11,156 nt of DNA from positions 1 through 11,156 of the forward strand of contig JALWOO010000674.1 in assembly GCA_027083485.1 (NCBI GenBank), read 5' to 3'. A program made the position numbers and the translations under genes. A model generated the notes under the pieces. That model was not told where the DNA came from, made no database searches, and saw only the letters and a list, made by a program, of their open reading frames with translations. This DNA comes from Amylibacter sp. (GTDB lineage Bacteria > Pseudomonadota > Alphaproteobacteria > Rhodobacterales > Rhodobacteraceae). This document shows positions 5,650 to 11,156 of the stretch, piece by piece (the stretch's first letter is position 1; each line of letters begins with the position of its first letter).

Positions 5650-7914
5650 ATGAGCCTTTTTACTGCCCCCATCGCCGAACAAATCTGGGATATGAAATAC
5701 CGTTTCAAGGAGCCGGGCGGCAAAGCGATTGACCAGACGGTCGAGGACAGCTGGCGGCGTGTTGCGCGCTCGCTGGCCGAGGTGGAGAATACGCCGGAGC
5801 TGTGGGAAGCCAAGTTTTACGATGCCTTGGAGGGGTTCAAATTTCTGCCGGCTGGCCGGATTTTGGCAGGGGCCGGAACCGGACGTTCGGTGACTTTGTT
5901 CAACTGTTTTGTGATGGGCACGATTCCCGACAGCATGGGCGGGATTTTCGACATGCTGAAAGAGGCCGCGCTGACCATGCAGCAGGGTGGCGGTATCGGC
6001 TATGATTTTTCCACCATCCGCCCCAAGGGCGCGACGGTGATGGGGGTCGGGGCCGATGCCTCCGGTCCGCTGTCGTTTATGGATGTCTGGGACAGCATGT
6101 GCCGCACGATTATGTCCGCGGGTTCGCGGCGCGGCGCGATGATGGCGACCATGCGCTGTGACCATCCGGATATCGAGGATTTCATCACGGCCAAACAGGA
6201 CAGCGCCCGTTTGCGCATGTTCAACCTGTCGGTTCTGGTGACGGATCCGTTCATGCAGGCGGTAAAGAATGACGGTTCATGGGAGCTGAAATTCAAGGGG
6301 CGGATTTACAAGACGGTACCGGCGCGGGATCTGTGGAACAAGATCATGCAGGGTACCTATGACTATGCGGAACCGGGGGTGATTTTCATTGACCGGATCA
6401 ACCAGAAAAACAATCTGGCCTATTGCGAGGATATCGCCGCGACCAACCCTTGCGGCGAGCAGCCTTTGCCGCCTTATGGCGCGTGTTTGCTGGGGTCGAT
6501 CAATCTGGCGCGTTTGATCCGCAATCCGTTTGAAAACGGTGCCGATTTGAATGTAGAGGAACTGGACGATCTGGTGGCCACGGCTGTGCGGATGATGGAC
6601 AATGTGGTCAATGCCTCGCAATTCCCGTTGCAGGAACAAAAAGTCGAGGCCCTTGCCAAGCGCCGGATCGGGCTGGGTGTGACCGGCCTTGCGGATGCAC
6701 TGTTGATGGTGGGCGAGAAATACGGCTCCATCCGTGCAGCGGCGCGGGTAGAAAGCTGGATGAAGCAGATTGCACGGGCGGCCTATAAGGCATCGGCGCA
6801 TCTGGCCGAGGAAAAGGGTGCTTTCCCTTTGTTTGACAAGGAAAAATATCTGGCTTCCGAAACCATGCTGGATATGGATGACGATGTGCGCGACCTGATT
6901 GCGCGCCACGGGATTCGCAATGCGCTGCTGACATCCATTGCGCCGACGGGGACGATTTCCCTTTATGCGGGCAACGTTTCCAGCGGTATCGAGCCGGTGT
7001 TTGCCTATGCCTATACGCGCAAGGTTTTGCAAAATGACGGGTCGCGCACCGAAGAAGAAGTGGTTGATTACGCTGTACAAATGTGGCGCGAGAAATTTGG
7101 CGACAAGGAATTGCCGGATTATTTCGTGAATGCGCAGACGCTGGCTCCGCTCGAGCATGTGCGCATGCAGGCGGCGGCGCAGAAATGGATCGACAGTTCG
7201 ATTTCCAAGACCATCAACTGCCCCGAGGATATCAGCTTTGACGATTTCAAGGAAATCTATATGGCGGCATGGGATCAGGGCTGCAAGGGCTGCACCACCT
7301 ATCGCCCGAATGATGTGACCGGCTCGGTTCTGACGGTTTCCGAAGAAGAGGAAAAGGCCCCCGAGGTCGATACCGGCGCGGATGTGGTGTATATTGCCGA
7401 ACCGCTGGACCGGCCGGCGGCGCTGGATGGCTATACCTATAAAATCAAGTGGCCCGAAACCGAACATGCGATTTACATCACCATCAATGACGTGATCCAG
7501 AATGGCCAGCGCCGGCCGTTCGAGGTGTTTATCAACTCCAAAAACATGGAGCATTACGCCTGGACGCTGGCGCTGACGCGGATGGTTTCCGCCGTGTTCC
7601 GGCGCGGGGGGGATGTGAGCTTTGTGGTCGAGGAGCTGAAAGCGGTGTTCGATCCGCGTGGCGGGGCCTGGATGAACGGCAGCTATATTCCGTCAATTCT
7701 GGCGGCGATTGGCGGCGTGATCGAGGAACATATGGTGCGGATCGATTTCATCGAGGGCAAAGGCAAGCATCTCAAGGCCGACCCCCATGCCGAAATCGTC
7801 AACATCCCGCAGCGCCCGCGCGGCAATAGCTGCCCGAGCTGTGGCGGTTTTGGCATGCGCATGGTCGAGGGCTGTATGACCTGTTCGGATTGCGGCCACA
7901 GCAAGTGCGGATGA
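5650..7914 (+). CDS. nrdJ: Adenosylcobalamin-dependent (class II) ribonucleotide reductase
   Basis: A 754-residue class II ribonucleotide reductase, which uses adenosylcobalamin to make an active-site thiyl radical and converts ribonucleotides to deoxyribonucleotides with or without oxygen. The active site N266-P-C268-G-E270 (ATNPCGEQPLPPYGAC) matches the NxCxE motif, with Cys268 as thiyl radical. Cys86 (LFNCFV) and Cys279 are the expected redox pair; the 268-279 spacing of 11 agrees with the Thermotoga enzyme. The second half has APTGTISLYAG (431-441), a TSCPD-type domain about 590-695 and a C-terminal Cys cluster (C728, C731, C742, C745, C748, C753) that probably binds zinc and re-reduces the active site. 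The ATG at 5650 is forced by an in-frame TGA at 5635; the ribosome site is only GAAAG. The gene precedes a DUF2237 gene by 65 nt. No class I or III reductase is in view. Confidence 0.96.
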   Translation: MSLFTAPIAEQIWDMKYRFKEPGGKAIDQTVEDSWRRVARSLAEVENTPELWEAKFYDALEGFKFLPAGRILAGAGTGRSVTLFNCFVMGTIPDSMGGIFDMLKEAALTMQQGGGIGYDFSTIRPKGATVMGVGADASGPLSFMDVWDSMCRTIMSAGSRRGAMMATMRCDHPDIEDFITAKQDSARLRMFNLSVLVTDPFMQAVKNDGSWELKFKGRIYKTVPARDLWNKIMQGTYDYAEPGVIFIDRINQKNNLAYCEDIAATNPCGEQPLPPYGACLLGSINLARLIRNPFENGADLNVEELDDLVATAVRMMDNVVNASQFPLQEQKVEALAKRRIGLGVTGLADALLMVGEKYGSIRAAARVESWMKQIARAAYKASAHLAEEKGAFPLFDKEKYLASETMLDMDDDVRDLIARHGIRNALLTSIAPTGTISLYAGNVSSGIEPVFAYAYTRKVLQNDGSRTEEEVVDYAVQMWREKFGDKELPDYFVNAQTLAPLEHVRMQAAAQKWIDSSISKTINCPEDISFDDFKEIYMAAWDQGCKGCTTYRPNDVTGSVLTVSEEEEKAPEVDTGADVVYIAEPLDRPAALDGYTYKIKWPETEHAIYITINDVIQNGQRRPFEVFINSKNMEHYAWTLALTRMVSAVFRRGGDVSFVVEELKAVFDPRGGAWMNGSYIPSILAAIGGVIEEHMVRIDFIEGKGKHLKADPHAEIVNIPQRPRGNSCPSCGGFGMRMVEGCMTCSDCGHSKCG

Positions 7915-7979
7915 GCACGTAGCAATCGGCTGGAGAATGTGGAATAGTGGTTCAGGTGAAATCCATTGGGAGACGACCT

Positions 7980-8372
7980 ATGACCGAAAAAGCCCCCGTT
8001 ATTGCCGAAAGCCTGAATGTTTTGGGAGAGCCGCTGAAACCCTGTTCCACGGACCCGATGACCGGTTTTTACCGCGATGGCTGTTGCAATACCGGCCCGC
8101 AGGATGTGGGCAAGCATACGGTTTGCGTGCAGGTGACGGACGAGTTTCTGGCGTTTTCCAAATATCTGGGCAATGATCTGTCCACTCCGCGCCCGGAATA
8201 CGGTTTTGCCGGTTTGAAACACGGGGACCGGTGGTGCCTGTGTGTGGATCGCTGGGCGCAGGCCCATGCGGAACACGCGGCCCCGCATGTTATTCTGGAA
8301 AGCACCCATCAAAAGGCGCTGGAAACCGTTTCCTTTGCGGAATTGCGCAAGTTGGCGCTGGATGTGAATTAA
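7980..8372 (+). CDS. DUF2237 family protein, function unknown
   Basis: A 130-residue cytosolic protein matching the DUF2237 family. Nearly the whole length is the family signature: NVLGEPLKPCSTDPMTGFYR (13-32), DGCCNTG (33-39), HTVCVQVTDEFLAFS (46-60), GNDLSTP (64-70) and GLKHGDRWCLCVDRW (78-92). Six cysteines (22, 35, 36, 49, 86, 88) and several Asp/His suggest metal or redox chemistry, but I know of no demonstrated reaction. The ATG at 7980 is chosen over an in-frame GTG at 7947 because GGGAG (7968-7972) lies 7 nt before it and the family similarity starts there. It follows nrdJ by 65 nt on the same strand and is probably co-transcribed, converging on pyrE. Confidence 0.85.
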   Translation: MTEKAPVIAESLNVLGEPLKPCSTDPMTGFYRDGCCNTGPQDVGKHTVCVQVTDEFLAFSKYLGNDLSTPRPEYGFAGLKHGDRWCLCVDRWAQAHAEHAAPHVILESTHQKALETVSFAELRKLALDVN

Positions 8373-8389
8373 CTGGCAGAATGCGATGA

Positions 8390-8519
8390 GGGCCGCGCCT
8401 GACCTTGGGAAGGCATCGCATTGATCGCTGTCTGGCAAGGCCACGCAACCATTTGATACCCCGGATAAATTCGCAAGCTTGCAGAAGCGCCTTCCCGGGG
8501 GGAAGGTCAGGCGCGGCCC
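8390..8519. repeat. 130-bp long-range inverted repeat between DUF2237 and pyrE
   Basis: GGGCCGCGCCTGACCTT (8390-8406) is the exact reverse complement of 8503-8519, 17 of 17. After a 6-nt G bulge (8497-8502) the arms continue with GGGAAGGC (8407-8414) against GCCTTCCC (8489-8496). The 74-nt loop contains the perfect palindrome GCAAGCTTGC (8473-8482). The right arm could instead fold on itself as CCTTCCC (8490-8496) with GGGAAGG (8500-8506). No ORF in 8373-8584 is convincing. It could be a bidirectional transcript end, a structured small RNA or a small palindromic mobile repeat; no flanking direct repeat was seen. Confidence 0.75.
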
Positions 8520-8564
8520 GGCGTTGCCGCCGGGCCAGATCGTTTCAGGTTATCAATTTTAATC

Positions 8565-8583
8565 CCCGCCACCAGCCGGCGGG
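8565..8583 (-). terminator. Weak terminator-like hairpin after pyrE
   Basis: CCCGCC (8565-8570) pairs with GGCGGG (8578-8583) over a 7-nt loop, starting one base after the pyrE stop. On the minus strand it is followed by GATTAAAATTG, which is AT-rich but lacks a true U run. It probably ends or stabilises the pyrE message. Confidence 0.5.
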
Positions 8584-8584
8584 T

Positions 8585-9274
8585 TTACAGCTTGTAAACG
8601 CCGCCATTTGCCTTGGACCAGCCCAGCGGATCATGCAGGAAGGCCTCGACCTGATCGAGGGTCTTTTCGTCGAAATGACCCTCGGCGCGGCAGACTTTCA
8701 GCACATCCCACCACGTTACCAGATAATGCAGTTTCAGCCCGTTTTCGGCCAGCATTTCATGGGTGTTCTTGAAAATGTCATAGTAGAAGATCACCAGCGT
8801 ATGATCGCAATGGGCACCGGTTTTGCGGATGGCTTCGGCAAAGCGCAGTTTGGAGCCGCCATCGGTGGTCAGGTCTTCGACCAGCAACACCCGCTGACCT
8901 TCGGAAATATCGCCTTCGATCTGTGCGTCGCGACCGTAGCCTTTGGGTTTCTTGCGCACGTATTGCATCGGCAGGGCCATGCGTTCGGCGATCCATGCGG
9001 CAAAGGGGATGCCTGCGGTTTCGCCACCGGCGGCGGCGTCGAATTGTTCAAAACCGACGTCGCGATACAGGGTCGCCACGCAGAAATCCATCAAGGCAGA
9101 GCGGATGCGCGGATAGCTGATCAGCTTGCGACAGTCGATATAGACGGGCGAGGCAAGGCCCGAGGCAAAGGTATAGGGTTCATCGGCGCGGAAATTCACG
9201 GCTTTGATTTCCAGCAGCATTTTGGCGGCCAATTCGGCCATCACTGATTTATCGGCAAAGGTATTGGGGAACAT
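8585..9274 (-). CDS. pyrE: Orotate phosphoribosyltransferase
   Basis: A 229-residue cytosolic enzyme (EC 2.4.2.10) that joins orotate and PRPP to give orotidine monophosphate in pyrimidine synthesis. The PRPP-binding motif is [14 protein letters not shown] (129-142), with the acidic pair E133-D134. The flexible catalytic loop carries [15 protein letters not shown] (107-121). The N-terminal [16 protein letters not shown] (34-49) is the expected orotate/PRPP-side segment. Length fits the longer alphaproteobacterial PyrE type. The start ATG (9272-9274) has AAGGA at 9290-9286, spaced 11 nt, which lies in the loop of a 7-bp hairpin. It is 77 nt downstream of bioY on the same strand, so it may be read from the bioMNY transcript or from its own promoter. 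No pyrC or pyrB is nearby in the window. Confidence 0.95.
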   Translation of the reverse strand: MFPNTFADKSVMAELAAKMLLEIKAVNFRADEPYTFASGLASPVYIDCRKLISYPRIRSALMDFCVATLYRDVGFEQFDAAAGGETAGIPFAAWIAERMALPMQYVRKKPKGYGRDAQIEGDISEGQRVLLVEDLTTDGGSKLRFAEAIRKTGAHCDHTLVIFYYDIFKNTHEMLAENGLKLHYLVTWWDVLKVCRAEGHFDEKTLDQVEAFLHDPLGWSKANGGVYKL

Positions 9275-9276
9275 GG

Positions 9277-9307
9277 GCAGGGCAATCCTTTTAGTGGCTC
9301 GCCCTGC
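9277..9307 (-). promoter_or_regulatory. Hairpin presenting the pyrE ribosome binding site in its loop
   Basis: On the minus strand GCAGGGC (9307-9301) pairs with GCCCTGC (9283-9277), a perfect 7-bp stem. Its 17-nt loop contains the pyrE Shine-Dalgarno AAGGA (9290-9286). The lower strand ends two bases before the ATG. The fold may expose the ribosome site, or hold initiation under the control of a ligand, a protein or upstream translation. Confidence 0.45.
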
Positions 9308-9342
9308 TCTTAGTCAGATTCGCTGCGCCTGCCAAGAGGCGC
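9307..9342 (-). promoter_or_regulatory. Possible pyrE promoter and bioY 3' hairpin with internal GANTC
   Basis: Minus-strand TTGGCA (9335-9330) and TAAGAG (9312-9307), 17 bp apart, form a possible promoter with a good -35 and a poor -10. GATTC (9317-9321) lies in the spacer. GCGCCT (9325-9330) and AGGCGC (9337-9342) also form a 6-bp hairpin with a 6-nt loop just after bioY, without a T run. Promoter and hairpin overlap, so both cannot be assumed. Confidence 0.28.
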
Positions 9343-9351
9343 TGCGCAAGT

Positions 9352-9897
9352 TCAGGCGCGTGAAAGCAGCGCGTCAGGGCGGGCTTTGTAAATGGCGTGG
9401 GTGATGAACCCTGCAACCACGGCCTTGAGCAGGTCGCCGGGGATGAATGGCGCAACAATAATGCCCATGGCTTCAAAGGCGGGGGTCTGGGTGACAAAGA
9501 TGAAATACACGAGGGCAATCAGATAGAGGCTGAGGGCCCCTGCAACTGCAGCCAGAACCGCCCCGAGCAGAAAGCTGGTGCCGTCCCAATGTTCCACAAT
9601 CCGGCCTGTTACATAGGCGGCAATCGGAAAGCCGAACAAAAAGCCGGCCCAAGGGGTGGTAAACACGCCCAGCCCGCCACGGCCACCATACAAAAGCGGC
9701 AGCCCCATGGCCACCAGCGCCAGAAACAGCACCACAGCCTGCGCGCCGCGTTTGCCGCCAAGGATGGTGCCACAAAGCATGATGCCAAGGCTCTGGGCGT
9801 TGATCGGTATGCCGGTGCCCAGCGTCACGCCGGGAATAAGCCCCAGCACCGCGATCAGCGCGGCAAACAGGGCGATATAGGTAAGGTTTTTTTCCAT
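9352..9897 (-). CDS. bioY: BioY, biotin-binding S component of an ECF transporter
   Basis: A 181-residue integral membrane protein with about six hydrophobic segments. It is the substrate-capture subunit for biotin. Diagnostic BioY motifs are GGRGGLGVFTTPWAGFLFGF (71-90) and PFIPGDLLKA (150-159). The start ATG (9895-9897) has AAGGA (minus, 9908-9904) six bases upstream. The frame remains open for 46 further codons to 10035, but that segment is arginine-rich, lies inside bioN and has no family resemblance. The gene follows bioN by 14 nt in the order bioM-bioN-bioY, the arrangement of the Rhodobacter bioMNY operon. BioY alone can import biotin at low capacity; with BioMN it becomes a high-affinity ATP-driven system. 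Confidence 0.93.
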   Translation of the reverse strand: MEKNLTYIALFAALIAVLGLIPGVTLGTGIPINAQSLGIMLCGTILGGKRGAQAVVLFLALVAMGLPLLYGGRGGLGVFTTPWAGFLFGFPIAAYVTGRIVEHWDGTSFLLGAVLAAVAGALSLYLIALVYFIFVTQTPAFEAMGIIVAPFIPGDLLKAVVAGFITHAIYKARPDALLSRA

Positions 9898-9911
9898 GAG
9901 GTGTCCTTCAC

Positions 9912-10514
9912 TCACTTTTGCACGCCCCCGCGTGCGCGAAGGGCTTCTGCAACGTTGTCCGCGTCGTCCAGCGCCAGCAAGACCAGGGGGATAACGATAC
10001 GCCACCCCGCCCGTGCTGTGCTTCGTGCACGCCATGCTTCTGTAAGGGCGCGTGCTTTCAAGATCAACACCGGAGTAAACCGGATCACCAGCGTAAAGGC
10101 CAGAGCAATGGCGCGGGTGTTGACGCCCAGACGTTGCAGGGGGGACAACAGCCGCATGACCACGTCCATCATTTCGGACAGGCGTGTGGTCATGGTCACG
10201 AAATTGGCAATCCCCACCATCGCCAAAAGCTTCAGCACAAACACCGCCCCCCGACCAAAGGCCCCGATCACAAGGTGGTAAAAGCCGATCATCAGGCAGA
10301 TCACCAACAGCGGGCGCAGCATCGCAAGGCCGGATTTCAAGGCCTGTTGACCAAGCGAGCCATAGAGCGCCGCAACGCCCGGCAGAACCAGCCCCAGAAT
10401 GATCGGGCTTTGCACGGGATACAGCAGCACAGTTGCGCCCATCAAGGCCAGCAATTTGACCCCTGCCGGTATCTTCCCCGCCCAGCCGGGTTGTTCCAGA
10501 GACAGGGCTAACAT
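9912..10514 (-). CDS. bioN: BioN, transmembrane T component of the biotin ECF transporter
   Basis: A 200-residue EcfT-type membrane protein that couples the ATPase to BioY. N-terminal hydrophobic segments (about 18-50 and 66-105) are followed by a long cytoplasmic helical region containing the two coupling motifs, read here as A-R-S (163-165, in AWRARST) and A-R-G (194-196, in ALRARGG). EcfT proteins carry these X-R-X signatures to dock on the ATPases. The start ATG (10512-10514) lies 7 nt inside the end of bioM, implying translational coupling; bioY follows 14 nt downstream. At 200 residues it is short for EcfT, as expected of BioN-type members, which are smaller than general-purpose EcfT. 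Confidence 0.9.
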   Translation of the reverse strand: MLALSLEQPGWAGKIPAGVKLLALMGATVLLYPVQSPIILGLVLPGVAALYGSLGQQALKSGLAMLRPLLVICLMIGFYHLVIGAFGRGAVFVLKLLAMVGIANFVTMTTRLSEMMDVVMRLLSPLQRLGVNTRAIALAFTLVIRFTPVLILKARALTEAWRARSTARAGWRIVIPLVLLALDDADNVAEALRARGGVQK

Positions 10515-11156
10515 TGCAGCGCCCCCAGCCGCTGCATTTCGGCGCTAAAGGCCTCCAGCACCGGCGCGGCGGGGCCGTCCTGTTTGATTTGCCCGTTTTC
10601 CAGCCAGATCACCCGATCAAACCCCTGCAAGGCGGCGGGGTCGTGGGTGATCATCACCAGCGATTGCTCCAGTTGAGTCAACGTGTGGTGCAGCCCCATC
10701 GAGGTCGGAATATCCAGCCCCGCATAGGGTTCATCCAGCACGATCAGCGAAGGCCCCATGGCCAGAACTGCCATCAGGCACAGGTAATGGCGCTGACCCT
10801 GAGACAACACATGCGTGTTGCGATCCGCCCAATCGGCGCGGCCATGATCGGCCAGAACCATTTGTGCCTGTTGCATGGCCTGTGTTTTGCCAAGGCCCTG
10901 TTGTTGCAGGCCAAAGGCAATTTCCTCGATCACGGTGGGGAAAATGATTTGCTGGTCCGGATTCTGGAAAATCACCCCGATATGGGCCAACGCGGTTTTG
11001 CGGTCTTTGAACAGGTTGACCCCGTTCAGATGGACCTGCCCGCTGTCGGGGGCAATCAGACCGGCCAGCAGCCGCGCAAAGGTGGATTTGCCGGATCCGT
11101 TCTGCCCGACAATGCCGATTCGTTTTTCCGCAAGGGTCAGGGACAACGGCCCGATG
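10508..11156 (-). CDS. bioM: BioM, ATPase of the biotin ECF transporter (5' end outside window)
   Basis: The window holds 215 codons and the stop (TAG at 10508-10510); the frame is still open at the right edge. The usual ABC start, about 20-25 residues before the visible IGPLSLTLAEKRIGIVGQNG, is therefore outside. Counting from the first visible full codon, motifs are Walker A GQNGSGKST (17-25), Q-loop Gln64 (FQNPDQQ), signature LSQGQ (117-121), Walker B LIVLDEP (137-143), D-loop AGLD and switch His171 (MITHD). The signature is LSQGQ, not the common LSGGQ. BioM hydrolyses ATP to drive biotin release inside the cell. A TTG at 11144-11146 is not the real start, since it would truncate the first beta strand. 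Regulation by BioR, if present, would act upstream of the window. Confidence 0.92.
   Translation of the reverse strand, partial: IGPLSLTLAEKRIGIVGQNGSGKSTFARLLAGLIAPDSGQVHLNGVNLFKDRKTALAHIGVIFQNPDQQIIFPTVIEEIAFGLQQQGLGKTQAMQQAQMVLADHGRADWADRNTHVLSQGQRHYLCLMAVLAMGPSLIVLDEPYAGLDIPTSMGLHHTLTQLEQSLVMITHDPAALQGFDRVIWLENGQIKQDGPAAPVLEAFSAEMQRLGALQC

Noticed and set aside
5634..5732. Short ORF (ATG at 5634) overlapping the nrdJ start as a leader peptide
   Set aside because: No ribosome site, no regulatory codon run, and the 32-codon frame is what chance allows in this region.
6277..7554. 425-codon open frame on the minus strand opposite nrdJ
   Set aside because: Lies across the nrdJ catalytic core and is explained by nrdJ codon bias. 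No domain, ribosome site or operon context supports it.
8390..8519. tRNA or MITE with target-site duplication
   Set aside because: No cloverleaf or anticodon arm fits, and no flanking direct repeat was found, so the palindrome is reported only as an inverted repeat of unknown kind.
9275..9351. BioR operator near the biotin genes
   Set aside because: No TTATCTATAA-like palindrome was seen here or within bioMNY. The expected position, upstream of bioM, is beyond the right edge.
9898..10035. 46-residue N-terminal extension of BioY
   Set aside because: Arginine-rich non-BioY sequence lying within bioN. The downstream ATG has a well-spaced AAGGA.

Overview
The window looks like an ordinary chromosomal stretch from an alphaproteobacterium, most likely Rhodobacteraceae (the Roseobacter/Rhodobacter group). 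The reasons are the chvI-chvG-hprK-rapZ cluster divergent from pckA, a short alphaproteobacterial-type HPr kinase, a B12-dependent class II ribonucleotide reductase, DUF1489 and DUF2237 proteins, and a bioM-bioN-bioY biotin transporter. No insertion sequence, prophage, CRISPR array, tRNA or rRNA was seen.

Layout. (1) 1-2928, minus strand: chvI, chvG, hprK and the start of rapZ form a tightly packed unit, with 1-nt and 4-nt overlaps and then an 18-nt gap. It joins an envelope/acid-type two-component system to the regulatory arm of a PTS-like phosphorelay. (2) 2929-3247: a 319-bp divergent control region with tandem GTTAAC hexamers in two pairs 22 bp apart. (3) 3248-4852, plus strand: pckA, followed by a clear intrinsic terminator. 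(4) 4903-5045: no gene, but two hairpins, one a 50-bp GC-rich palindrome that reads as a terminator for the opposing DUF1489 gene. (5) 5036-5491, minus strand: DUF1489 gene. (6) 5492-5649: divergent promoter region with a NrdR-like palindrome and a GANTC methylation site against a -35-like element. (7) 5650-8372, plus strand: nrdJ, then a DUF2237 gene. (8) 8373-8584: no gene, but a 130-bp long-range inverted repeat and a pyrE-side hairpin. (9) 8585-11156, minus strand: bioM (its 5' end lies outside the window), bioN and bioY form an ECF-type biotin uptake operon, followed by pyrE.

How the parts fit. ChvG/ChvI, HPr kinase and RapZ are sensing and regulatory proteins of central carbon and envelope status. 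PckA is the first committed step of gluconeogenesis and is a known ChvI-linked neighbour and target in related bacteria, so the divergent region is the natural place for ChvI control. NrdJ (dNTP supply) and PyrE (pyrimidine synthesis) are nucleotide-metabolism genes on opposite strands, converging on the 8390-8519 palindrome. The coding content is conventional. What deserves a second look is in the intergenic structure: the pckA repeats, the two large palindromes, promoter-associated GANTC sites and the hairpin that places the pyrE ribosome binding site in its loop.
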